Source: Chloroflexota bacterium
GTDB taxonomy: Bacteria > Chloroflexota > Dehalococcoidia > RBG-13-53-26
Direction of reading: 5' to 3'
NCBI GenBank assembly: GCA_030616195.1
Contig: JAUWXW010000006.1
Location: 1 to 19,984 of the forward strand
DNA length: 19,984 nucleotides
The position numbers and the translations under genes are program-made. This document shows positions 14,301 through 19,984 of this stretch, in pieces; position 1 is the stretch's first letter, and every line of letters starts with the position of its first letter. The notes under the pieces are model-generated. The model was given only the letters and a program-made list of their open reading frames with translations, had not been told where the DNA came from and did no database searches.

Positions 14301-15695
14301 TTATATGCGCTTACTCAATTTGAACCAAGGATGAAAGCTGATTATTGATTCGGCAGGGAGCTTCCTGGTCCGGGCAAGGTTGACAGCCATCTCTACAGCC
14401 ACAAGATAATCAGCAATCCGGTCGGGAAGGAGAAAGTGCTCCCTCACATAGCTTCTGCCTCTCTGGCCAACTATCTCAGCAGACTTCGGGTTTTCCAATA
14501 AGTGAGCAATGATATGGGCAGTGCTCTTTGGTGAACGATAGAAGTAGCCATTGTAGCCATCTCTGACCTGAAGCGGAATGCCACCTACATCAGCACCTAT
14601 CACCGGTTTGCCTTTCCACAACGCCTCAGTTATCACCAGCCCGAATCCCTCTCTAGTCGATGGCTGCATTATAACGCTTGCCGCTCGCTGGAGCGCGTTT
14701 ACCTCCACGTAGTTGTCCAGACGATTCGCCATTGGAAGGTTGAGTATGTGAATGTCCTCGTCATCCTTTGTCTGGTCGTAAAGCTCAGCCAGGATCCTTT
14801 CTCCTTCGGGATCATCAGCAGCAAGGCCACCTGCCAATGCGAGTTGACATTTCCTCTCTTTCCTTACCTGGCGGTAGGTGGCAATCGTCCTGTCCAGTCC
14901 TTTCCAGGGATCAAATCTTCCGATTTGAGCTATGATCGGTATATGCGAGTCTATGTGGTGTTTGGTGAGAACCTTGTCTATCTCCTCCTGACTCAGCTCT
15001 CGGTTCTTGTCGGAGAGAGGATCAATGAAGGGAGGGATTATGAATTTGGGCAATGGCCACTGTGAAACAACGTACTGAGCTGCCGAGAATATGGCAGCAT
15101 CATAGTGCTCAGCCCAATCAGTGATGAACTCCCACAGGCCGGGGTTATCCCTCAGAGCTGCGTCTTCGATATCTATGTGGCATCTCCAGAGCCAGGTCTC
15201 TCCCGGCTTCTTTAGATAGCGGGTCAAGCCCAGCGGCTGAGGGTCATGAACGTCTACCACGTCTGGGCGACAGTCAATAAGGTTGCCGTTGGCGCACTCC
15301 TCGAGAGTGTCAAAATAGGTTTCCTGCATCGCCGGGGTAAAGGAACCCCTCTTGCCCTGCAGTAGATTATGCATATTCTTGGTACATTCAAAGTACTCCC
15401 TGTTTCCCTTGATAACCTTCCATTCAGCCTCTATGCCCAGCACATTCAGGAACGGTACAGCGCTATAAAGCATCTCGGCTACACCTCCCCCCTGGGCGGT
15501 GGCATTCAGCACCAGCAACTTCAGGCCCTTCAGAGGCTTGGCTGCTCTTTGCAATCTTTCTATTCTATCCTCGCCTACAATAGAGGCATAAGCCTGCAAC
15601 GGGGGCGTGGAGAAAGGACTGAAGTTCTTTCTCCTACTGTAGACCGTTCCGTCTGCCAGAGGAGAGATGCCCTTGTCCGTATCTGTATTTAGCAT
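14301..15695 (-). CDS. treT: Trehalose synthase-type glycosyltransferase (TreT-like, GT4)
   Basis: This 464-residue GT-B fold enzyme resembles trehalose glycosyltransferring synthase, which makes trehalose from an NDP-glucose and glucose. Signatures: LNATAQGGGVAEML (63-76) as the N-terminal loop, VDVHDPQPLGL (148-157), WRCHIDIED (170-178), IGRFDPWKGLDRT (258-270), and the GT4 E-x7-E pair Glu349/Glu357 in REGFGLVITEALW. It is followed by GADVGGIPLQV and GYNGYF. The start at 15695 has GAGGA six bases upstream. It appears to be a single-gene unit, with its own promoter at 15743-15771. Likely roles are compatible-solute or storage-sugar synthesis. A related GT4 acting on another acceptor cannot be excluded from sequence alone. 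Confidence 0.85.
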   Translation of the reverse strand: MLNTDTDKGISPLADGTVYSRRKNFSPFSTPPLQAYASIVGEDRIERLQRAAKPLKGLKLLVLNATAQGGGVAEMLYSAVPFLNVLGIEAEWKVIKGNREYFECTKNMHNLLQGKRGSFTPAMQETYFDTLEECANGNLIDCRPDVVDVHDPQPLGLTRYLKKPGETWLWRCHIDIEDAALRDNPGLWEFITDWAEHYDAAIFSAAQYVVSQWPLPKFIIPPFIDPLSDKNRELSQEEIDKVLTKHHIDSHIPIIAQIGRFDPWKGLDRTIATYRQVRKERKCQLALAGGLAADDPEGERILAELYDQTKDDEDIHILNLPMANRLDNYVEVNALQRAASVIMQPSTREGFGLVITEALWKGKPVIGADVGGIPLQVRDGYNGYFYRSPKSTAHIIAHLLENPKSAEIVGQRGRSYVREHFLLPDRIADYLVAVEMAVNLARTRKLPAESIISFHPWFKLSKRI

Positions 15696-15742
15696 TGAAG
15701 TCCTCGCTTCCAGGGCGGCATTACTGCTTACGCATTCATTCC

Positions 15743-15771
15743 ATTTTATGCTAGGAAGCGAGTCTCGGCAA
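15743..15771 (-). promoter_or_regulatory. Promoter of the TreT-like gene
   Basis: On the minus strand, TTGCCG (15771-15766) and TAAAAT (15748-15743) are separated by 17 bases, giving a leader of about 40 nt. A 9-base inverted repeat, CTCGCTTCC (minus 15762-15754, in the spacer) and GGAAGCGAG (minus 15711-15703, next to the ribosome site), flanks the expected start of transcription and could be a two-site operator. Confidence 0.5.
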
Positions 15772-15811
15772 GTCTTTGGGATGGGTCGTTTCTGACCATC
15801 CTATCTGTCGT

Positions 15812-15941
15812 TCTGGGGCTGCCCCAGAGCACACCGGCTCGCCGTGGCGGGATGAGGCCCTGGGTAGGGGCACGGTGCACTCGCCACAGCGAGTCGGTCA
15901 ACAGAGTCGACTCTGGCGACCTTTCGAGACCGTGCCCCTAC
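15812..15941. repeat. Nested palindromic element with 13-bp inverted repeats
   Basis: The 13-base arms GTAGGGGCACGGT (15864-15876) and ACCGTGCCCCTAC (15929-15941) are exact inverted repeats enclosing 52 bases. Those bases hold a 14-base palindrome (15902-15915, centre TCGA) and a hairpin ACTCGC/GCGAGT (15879-15894). Just outside is a 17-base hairpin TCTGGGGC-T-GCCCCAGA (15812-15828) and CTCGCCGTGGCG (15838-15849), which also occurs at 1452-1463. It has no coding capacity and lies in the 340-base gap upstream of the TreT-like gene promoter. It resembles a miniature inverted-repeat element or a fusion of several. Confidence 0.75.
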
Positions 15942-16035
15942 AACAAAGGTCACTTTTTGAACACTCTGTAAGGCGTCGGGCTACAGGTTGATTATGCACT
16001 GTTTGGACTGAAGGCTAATGAGAAAGTAGGCAAGC

Positions 16036-17031
16036 TCATAATTCCCAAAAGCTTGTCAGTTGCCTGTAGTCGATAACAGAGCTCATAGCGAAGTTTTCTG
16101 TTTCTATGCCCGTTTCCTCAACGGCAGCTAGCGGGTTCATCCCACCGACGAGTATCGCCCCCACTCTATTCGATCCTACGGAGACCTCACAAACGGGCTC
16201 GCCGATGTTTCCTACAACCACCACGCCTCCGAGGCGGGCTTCCTTTAATCTGGCGATCACTGTCTCAGCTATGGGATGGCACTGAGCAGGCATTTCTCTG
16301 AAGTTGGCCAGGACCTTGCCGTCACCCTTTCTGGCTGCTTGGCTTACATTGGTCATTTTGCCCCTGATAAATACCCCTGACGGGTCCAGAGAGGACCCGG
16401 CATAGTGAATAAGCTCTACGAAACGGAGTGGCTTATGATTCCTGATCTGGAGTATACCCCCAAATCTTGAGTCCATGGGGATGCCAGCCCTGAGCAAAGC
16501 TCCATTAACCACGATGCTACATACCGTGGCAAAGCCGACCTTGCCTCTAGGAATAATCGTCTCTCCCAGCTGCTCTCCCTCTCTAGCTACGGCCACCATA
16601 TCGCTGACACAAATCCCGGCCTTGAACACCTTGCTCATTGCCTTTATGGCTTGAGTGAATTTGTGGCGAGGAATGAGGGAAGTGTTGATAGGCACCAGGC
16701 CGGTCTTAGTTTCCCAATCAAAGGTGGTGCGGAAGGTGAGCAGTTCGATTCGGTTGATAACGAAGCCCACTTTGTCGCTGACTAACGCATTATTCAGCTC
16801 TTCAACTCCTGCCGGGGTGATGAGCCTACCATCTCTTCCCACAGCCTCGGTAAGGCCTCGCTCGTCCATCAGCTTCAGGTGGTATCTTACTGCCCTCTCG
16901 GTAAGATGAATGCCGTAGTCTTTCAACTGCCGGGCAATCACCCTTGCCCCAAGCGGATCTGAATACTCGTTCAGTACCCTGAGGATGGCGACAACCTTCC
17001 TCTCTACCTCGATGCCGCTAGAACCCACCAT
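16036..17031 (-). CDS. nrpR: NrpR-like nitrogen regulator (winged helix plus DUF128)
   Basis: This 331-residue regulator has an N-terminal winged helix (about residues 9-76, VERKVVAILRVLNEYSDPLGARVIARQL...ERAVRYHLKLMDERGL). One NrpR regulatory domain (DUF128, about 85-325) follows, with NRIELLTFRTTFD, GKVGFATVCSIVVNGALLRAGIP, SRFGGILQI, FRGKM-like FIRGKM and VGSNRVGAILVGGMNP. In methanogens NrpR represses nitrogen-assimilation genes and releases DNA on binding 2-oxoglutarate; some archaeal forms have two such domains, this one has one. The start at 17031 has GAGAAAG upstream. It follows the glutamate synthase gene by 86 bases on the same strand, which supports a nitrogen-regulatory role. I found no GGAA-N6-TTCC operator in the short gaps visible; the operon promoter lies beyond the right edge. 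Confidence 0.85.
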   Translation of the reverse strand: MVGSSGIEVERKVVAILRVLNEYSDPLGARVIARQLKDYGIHLTERAVRYHLKLMDERGLTEAVGRDGRLITPAGVEELNNALVSDKVGFVINRIELLTFRTTFDWETKTGLVPINTSLIPRHKFTQAIKAMSKVFKAGICVSDMVAVAREGEQLGETIIPRGKVGFATVCSIVVNGALLRAGIPMDSRFGGILQIRNHKPLRFVELIHYAGSSLDPSGVFIRGKMTNVSQAARKGDGKVLANFREMPAQCHPIAETVIARLKEARLGGVVVVGNIGEPVCEVSVGSNRVGAILVGGMNPLAAVEETGIETENFAMSSVIDYRQLTSFWEL

Positions 17032-17117
17032 AGCGCTTTCTCAACAGGCCCCGGGCTATCTGCAAGCCGCGATCACTTCTCAGTTACTTGCTTTCACCAA
17101 GCAAGGGACGGCAAACA

Positions 17118-18695
17118 CTACCCCAGGATTTGCTCAACCTCCTCCGCATCCAAGTCTGTGACTAGAGGGATGTCGCTTATGCGGGAGGCTTCCGGAGTCA
17201 ACGCGGCGATATCACCGCGAGCTATGTGCTCAATGGCGAACTTTCGAGCGCCACTCATCAACTGGCTCAAACCCTGGGCCAGCCGCTCGTAGTAAGTGTA
17301 AAGTGCAATAGCTGAGGTCGGGATTTTCTCGTAGTCTTTGCCATACTCCCTTTTCAGGCCCTCCGCAGTAACAAAAACGGCTTCCCTTGTCCTGCCAAAT
17401 CGCTGCAGGTAAATAGGAAGTTGCTCGCTCTCTATGGCCTCACCGAGAGTTTTGCCAACCATAACCGCGGCAAGAGGTGCTCTTGCCATGCCTATCGCCT
17501 TCACGTAGGGGGCACCCAGTGCAAAGCCTTTGAACATCTGATCCTCCAAAACAAATCCACCTGCAAGTACAATGTCAGGCAGGTATTCGCCTTTGTCGGT
17601 CAGACGATTGCAGTATTTGCGGAGCAGCGACCATAGCTCGATACCAGGTACGCCCCACTCGTTCATCATGCGCCACGGGCTCATGCCGGTACCACCGCCG
17701 GCAGCATCAACGGTGAGATAGTCGATTCTTGCCATTGAGGAGAACTTGACAGCACGGGCCAGGTCTGCGGGCCTGTAGGCGCCGGTCTTCAGCGTAACGT
17801 ACTTGGCACCCGCCTTCCGCAGTTGGCTGACAGTGTCGAGGAACCCCTCTTCGGTAACCATACCAACGCGTGAGTGCCTCTCAAACTCGGTAAAGACACC
17901 CTTCTTGAACTCATCTACCCTGACAGGGTCAAGCGGATCGGGGAGAACAATATAGCCTCGTTTCTTAACGAGCTGTGCCTTTTCAAGGCTACTGATTTTG
18001 ACCTCGCCGCCTATATCTTTAGCACCTTGTCCCCATTTCAGCTCTACCACCTCAACGCCGAGGGTCTGTATGGCATACTCCAGGACACTAAGCCGGCTAT
18101 CTTCGACATTCGCCTGCACAATGATCTGGCCGTAACCATCACGCCGCCAGTCCTGGAAAAGCTTTACACGCCTCTCGAGGTCAGGCGAGTGAACCACTCT
18201 TCCCTTCTCTATCTTTGAGTCAACATCCATCCCGCAAACATTCTCGCCGATGGTAAGTGATGTGCCTGTCAGTGCGGCGCCGACAGCCAGTCCATCCCAG
18301 TTATGCGACGCGACCGCGGTAGAACCCAGACCAGGAATGACAAGAGGCAAGCGCAACTTGATTCCCTTATCGTGCCCCAGTCTTGTCTCCAAATTCACGT
18401 TGGGGAAGATGGCCTTGTCGGAGTCTGCTTCTATACCCACAGCGCCAACAGCCGTTCCCATTATGTTGAAATGGGACAGGTCGACAGGATAGGCCTTCTG
18501 CGACGCAGTGGTGATGATACCGTAGGGCTGGGGATAGATAACCTCGTGCCCCCGGTAGGCGCTCTTGCCAATTTCGCACATACCTATGCAGCCTTCGACA
18601 CAGGTGACGCACATGCCACTTATCGGACACCAGTCGCCACCCGTCCTGTTCTTGGTCAACGTAGAGGCTGTTGCGTTATACCTTGTCAGTGTCAT
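17118..18695 (-). CDS. gltB: Glutamate synthase FMN-binding domain protein (stand-alone)
   Basis: This 525-residue protein corresponds to the central FMN (TIM-barrel) domain of glutamate synthase, which reduces 2-oxoglutarate plus ammonia to glutamate. Landmarks are ELKWGQGAKDIGGEVK (219-233), DAAGGGTGMSP (330-340) and DIVLAGGFVLEDQMFKGFALGA (374-395). Neither an N-terminal glutaminase domain nor a C-terminal GXGXG domain is present. Instead the first 50 residues hold Cys23, Cys29, Cys32, Cys36 and Cys40, likely iron-sulfur ligands, unlike the C-x5-C-x4-C site of bacterial GltB. Archaea and some anaerobes carry split forms like this. The start at 18695 has AAGGAGGT upstream. It is 58 bases after the HoxU-like gene and before the NrpR-like gene. 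It could instead be an FMN enzyme with another substrate. Confidence 0.85.
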   Translation of the reverse strand: MTLTRYNATASTLTKNRTGGDWCPISGMCVTCVEGCIGMCEIGKSAYRGHEVIYPQPYGIITTASQKAYPVDLSHFNIMGTAVGAVGIEADSDKAIFPNVNLETRLGHDKGIKLRLPLVIPGLGSTAVASHNWDGLAVGAALTGTSLTIGENVCGMDVDSKIEKGRVVHSPDLERRVKLFQDWRRDGYGQIIVQANVEDSRLSVLEYAIQTLGVEVVELKWGQGAKDIGGEVKISSLEKAQLVKKRGYIVLPDPLDPVRVDEFKKGVFTEFERHSRVGMVTEEGFLDTVSQLRKAGAKYVTLKTGAYRPADLARAVKFSSMARIDYLTVDAAGGGTGMSPWRMMNEWGVPGIELWSLLRKYCNRLTDKGEYLPDIVLAGGFVLEDQMFKGFALGAPYVKAIGMARAPLAAVMVGKTLGEAIESEQLPIYLQRFGRTREAVFVTAEGLKREYGKDYEKIPTSAIALYTYYERLAQGLSQLMSGARKFAIEHIARGDIAALTPEASRISDIPLVTDLDAEEVEQILG

Positions 18696-18753
18696 CTCTG
18701 ACCTCCTTCTGTGCTTTTCCAGGTTTCCCTATTTCTTGATTGCACCTTCATTA

Positions 18754-19419
18754 CTAATAAACCTTATGGCCCTGAGGGCCGACACTCTCTGAACATCCTG
18801 TGCATACAGGGCAGGTCTCCACAGGTGCCAGGTTCTGGCATCCTCCGCAGAGGCCGTCCAACAGGTTGCCTGCAAGGCAGGCCCGTTCACAGACCGGGCA
18901 TATCCATTCACAACCGCCGCAATTTCGACATTCCTCCGGCGTAACATCGAAAGCCGTCGCCACCGTACGTGATGTACCGCGGTCAACAAATCCAATGCCG
19001 CCGGACTTCATTTGCTCTTTGCAATAGCGCACACAGAGCCCGCAGAGAATGCAACCCCTGTCCTTGATCTTGAAGCGGATCTTGTTGATGCCCATATTCG
19101 AAGCCATGTCCTGTAGTGTTTTGGAGTTCGGACAGGAGGAGAGCAGCAATTCGACGACCAGCTTGCGCGCCTTCCTCACCTTCTCCGAGTTCGTAAGGAT
19201 CACCTGGCCCTCCTCCACCGGCAAGGTGCATGAGGCCTCAAGCGATGAGCGGTCGCCCTTGACCACCTCCACCAGGCAAACGCGGCAGGCTCCATAGGGA
19301 GTGAGACCGAGATGATAGCAAAGAGTCGGGATAGTGATACCCATTTCCTTCGCCGCCTCAAGGACGGTGGTCCCCTCCCAGGTCCTCGCCTTTATTCCAT
19401 CAATAGTCAATTCAACCAT
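18754..19419 (-). CDS. HoxU/NuoG-like iron-sulfur subunit with Cys-rich tail
   Basis: This 221-residue electron-transfer protein has an N-terminal [2Fe-2S] domain with Cys34, Cys45, Cys48 and Cys64 (C-x10-C-x2-C-x15-C), as in HoxU and the NuoG N-terminus. The expected His-Cys3 cluster site is degenerate, leaving only Cys96 (LSSCPNSKTLQ). Two [4Fe-4S] ferredoxin motifs follow: Cys123/126/129/133 and Cys164/167/170/174. The last 45 residues are unusual, with Cys177, 181, 191, 194, 203, 206 and 209 (CGGC, CPVCTGC) like zinc knuckles or another cluster. The start at 19419 has GAGAGG eight bases upstream, 12 bases after the NuoF-like stop. It would pass electrons between the flavoprotein and an acceptor, here plausibly the glutamate synthase protein encoded next. 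Confidence 0.9.
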   Translation of the reverse strand: MVELTIDGIKARTWEGTTVLEAAKEMGITIPTLCYHLGLTPYGACRVCLVEVVKGDRSSLEASCTLPVEEGQVILTNSEKVRKARKLVVELLLSSCPNSKTLQDMASNMGINKIRFKIKDRGCILCGLCVRYCKEQMKSGGIGFVDRGTSRTVATAFDVTPEECRNCGGCEWICPVCERACLAGNLLDGLCGGCQNLAPVETCPVCTGCSESVGPQGHKVY

Positions 19420-19431
19420 GCTTCTGCCTCT

Positions 19432-19984
19432 CTATGAAACTGTGATGGCGTCAAACTTGCAGCTATCGCGGCAAAGCCCGCATTTGATGCACTTATCCTG
19501 ATCGATCTTGTGCAGCTGCTTCTTCTCGCCTGATATTGCCTCCTGTGGACATTCTCTGGCGCACACCCGGCAGCCGGTGCATTTCTCCTCGTCGATGGTG
19601 AAGGTAATAAGCGCCTTACACACTCCTGCCGGGCAGCGTTTCTCTCCTATATGAGCCTCATATTCGTCACGAAAGTATCTAATAGTTGAGAGGACAGGGT
19701 TAGGGGCTGTGCCGCCCAGGGCACAAAGAGAGGCCTCCTTTATAACACTGCCAAGGTCCTCCAGAAGCCCGATGTCCTCTTCCTTACCTCGTCCCTCCGT
19801 TATATCGGTGAGAATATCGAGCATTCTATCCAGCCCCTCACGGCAGGGCACGCATTTGCCGCAGGACTCTTCCGTTAGAAATTTGGTGAAATATCTGGCC
19901 ACGTCCACCATGCAGGTGTCCTCATCCATGACGATCATGCCGCCTGAGCCCATCATTGACCCGGCCTCGGTTAGCCTATCGAAG
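19432..19984 (-). CDS. NuoF/HydB/HndC-like NAD(P)H-oxidising flavoprotein, C-terminal part (runs off right edge)
   Basis: The frame is open to the window edge; the visible end begins FDRLTEAGSMMGSGGMIVMDE, a classic NuoF segment. Only the C-terminal part, about 184 residues, is seen. It contains the NuoF [4Fe-4S] motif ESCGKCVPCREG with a fourth Cys in SLCALGG. A C-terminal extension follows with two ferredoxin motifs CTGCRVCARECP and CIKCGLCRDSCK. This architecture is typical of HydB/HndC subunits of NAD(P)-linked or electron-bifurcating hydrogenases and formate dehydrogenases; complex I NuoF lacks the extension. The NAD and FMN sites lie outside the window. It is the first visible gene of the run with the HoxU-like and glutamate synthase genes. 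Confidence 0.92.
   Translation of the reverse strand, partial: FDRLTEAGSMMGSGGMIVMDEDTCMVDVARYFTKFLTEESCGKCVPCREGLDRMLDILTDITEGRGKEEDIGLLEDLGSVIKEASLCALGGTAPNPVLSTIRYFRDEYEAHIGEKRCPAGVCKALITFTIDEEKCTGCRVCARECPQEAISGEKKQLHKIDQDKCIKCGLCRDSCKFDAITVS

Noticed and set aside
1..19984. CRISPR array, transposase, integrase, phage or toxin-antitoxin genes
   Set aside because: I found no regularly spaced repeats and no such protein families. The repeats seen are isolated palindromes.

Overview
The window is a chromosomal segment from a strictly anaerobic bacterium. No rRNA or tRNA gene is present to fix its identity. The combination of a 2-hydroxyacyl-CoA dehydratase/benzoyl-CoA reductase-type system, an NrpR-like regulator beside a stand-alone glutamate synthase FMN protein, a HydB/HndC-type flavoprotein, a TreT-like glycosyltransferase and a DUF1786 protein fits an uncultured Chloroflexota (Dehalococcoidia-like) lineage best. 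That assignment is inference. Moderate GC, strong AGGAGG-type ribosome sites and TTGACA/TATAAT-type promoters show an ordinary bacterial sigma-70 system. No CRISPR array, transposase or phage gene was seen.

Layout, left to right. Positions 1-927 (minus) hold the N-terminal part of an RND/MMPL exporter that runs off the left edge. Positions 1517-6336 (minus) form an operon-like run read right to left: two 2-hydroxyacyl-CoA dehydratase-type subunits joined by a 4-base ATGA overlap, their HgdC-type [4Fe-4S] ATPase activator, PlsX and an acyl carrier protein. A strong promoter and a foldable leader of about 190 nt lie upstream. Positions 6960-9086 hold an orphan OmpR-type response regulator (minus) divergent from a DUF1786 protein (plus). 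A DUF167 gene follows (minus), with a consensus promoter, a hairpin-rich transcript of about 190 nt and an intrinsic terminator just upstream of it. A possible 44-residue lipoprotein lies opposite that promoter. Positions 9907-13705 (minus) are a two-gene operon: an ADP-forming acyl-CoA synthetase alpha-type protein and a DMSO-reductase-family molybdopterin enzyme. Positions 14301-15695 (minus) encode a trehalose synthase (TreT-like) glycosyltransferase. Positions 16036-19984 (minus) form a run in the order NuoF/HydB-like flavoprotein (partial), HoxU/NuoG-like iron-sulfur protein, glutamate synthase FMN domain, NrpR-like regulator.

How the genes may work together. The right-hand cluster looks like a nitrogen-assimilation unit in which a NAD(P)H-oxidising diaphorase module, not GltD, would feed electrons to a glutamate-synthase flavoprotein under an NrpR-type 2-oxoglutarate sensor. 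The left-hand operon couples radical acyl-CoA dehydration to phospholipid-precursor genes. The intergenic spaces carry several perfect palindromes sharing a GTCGCC/GGCGAC core and a 13-bp inverted-repeat element. These look like dispersed non-autonomous repeats.
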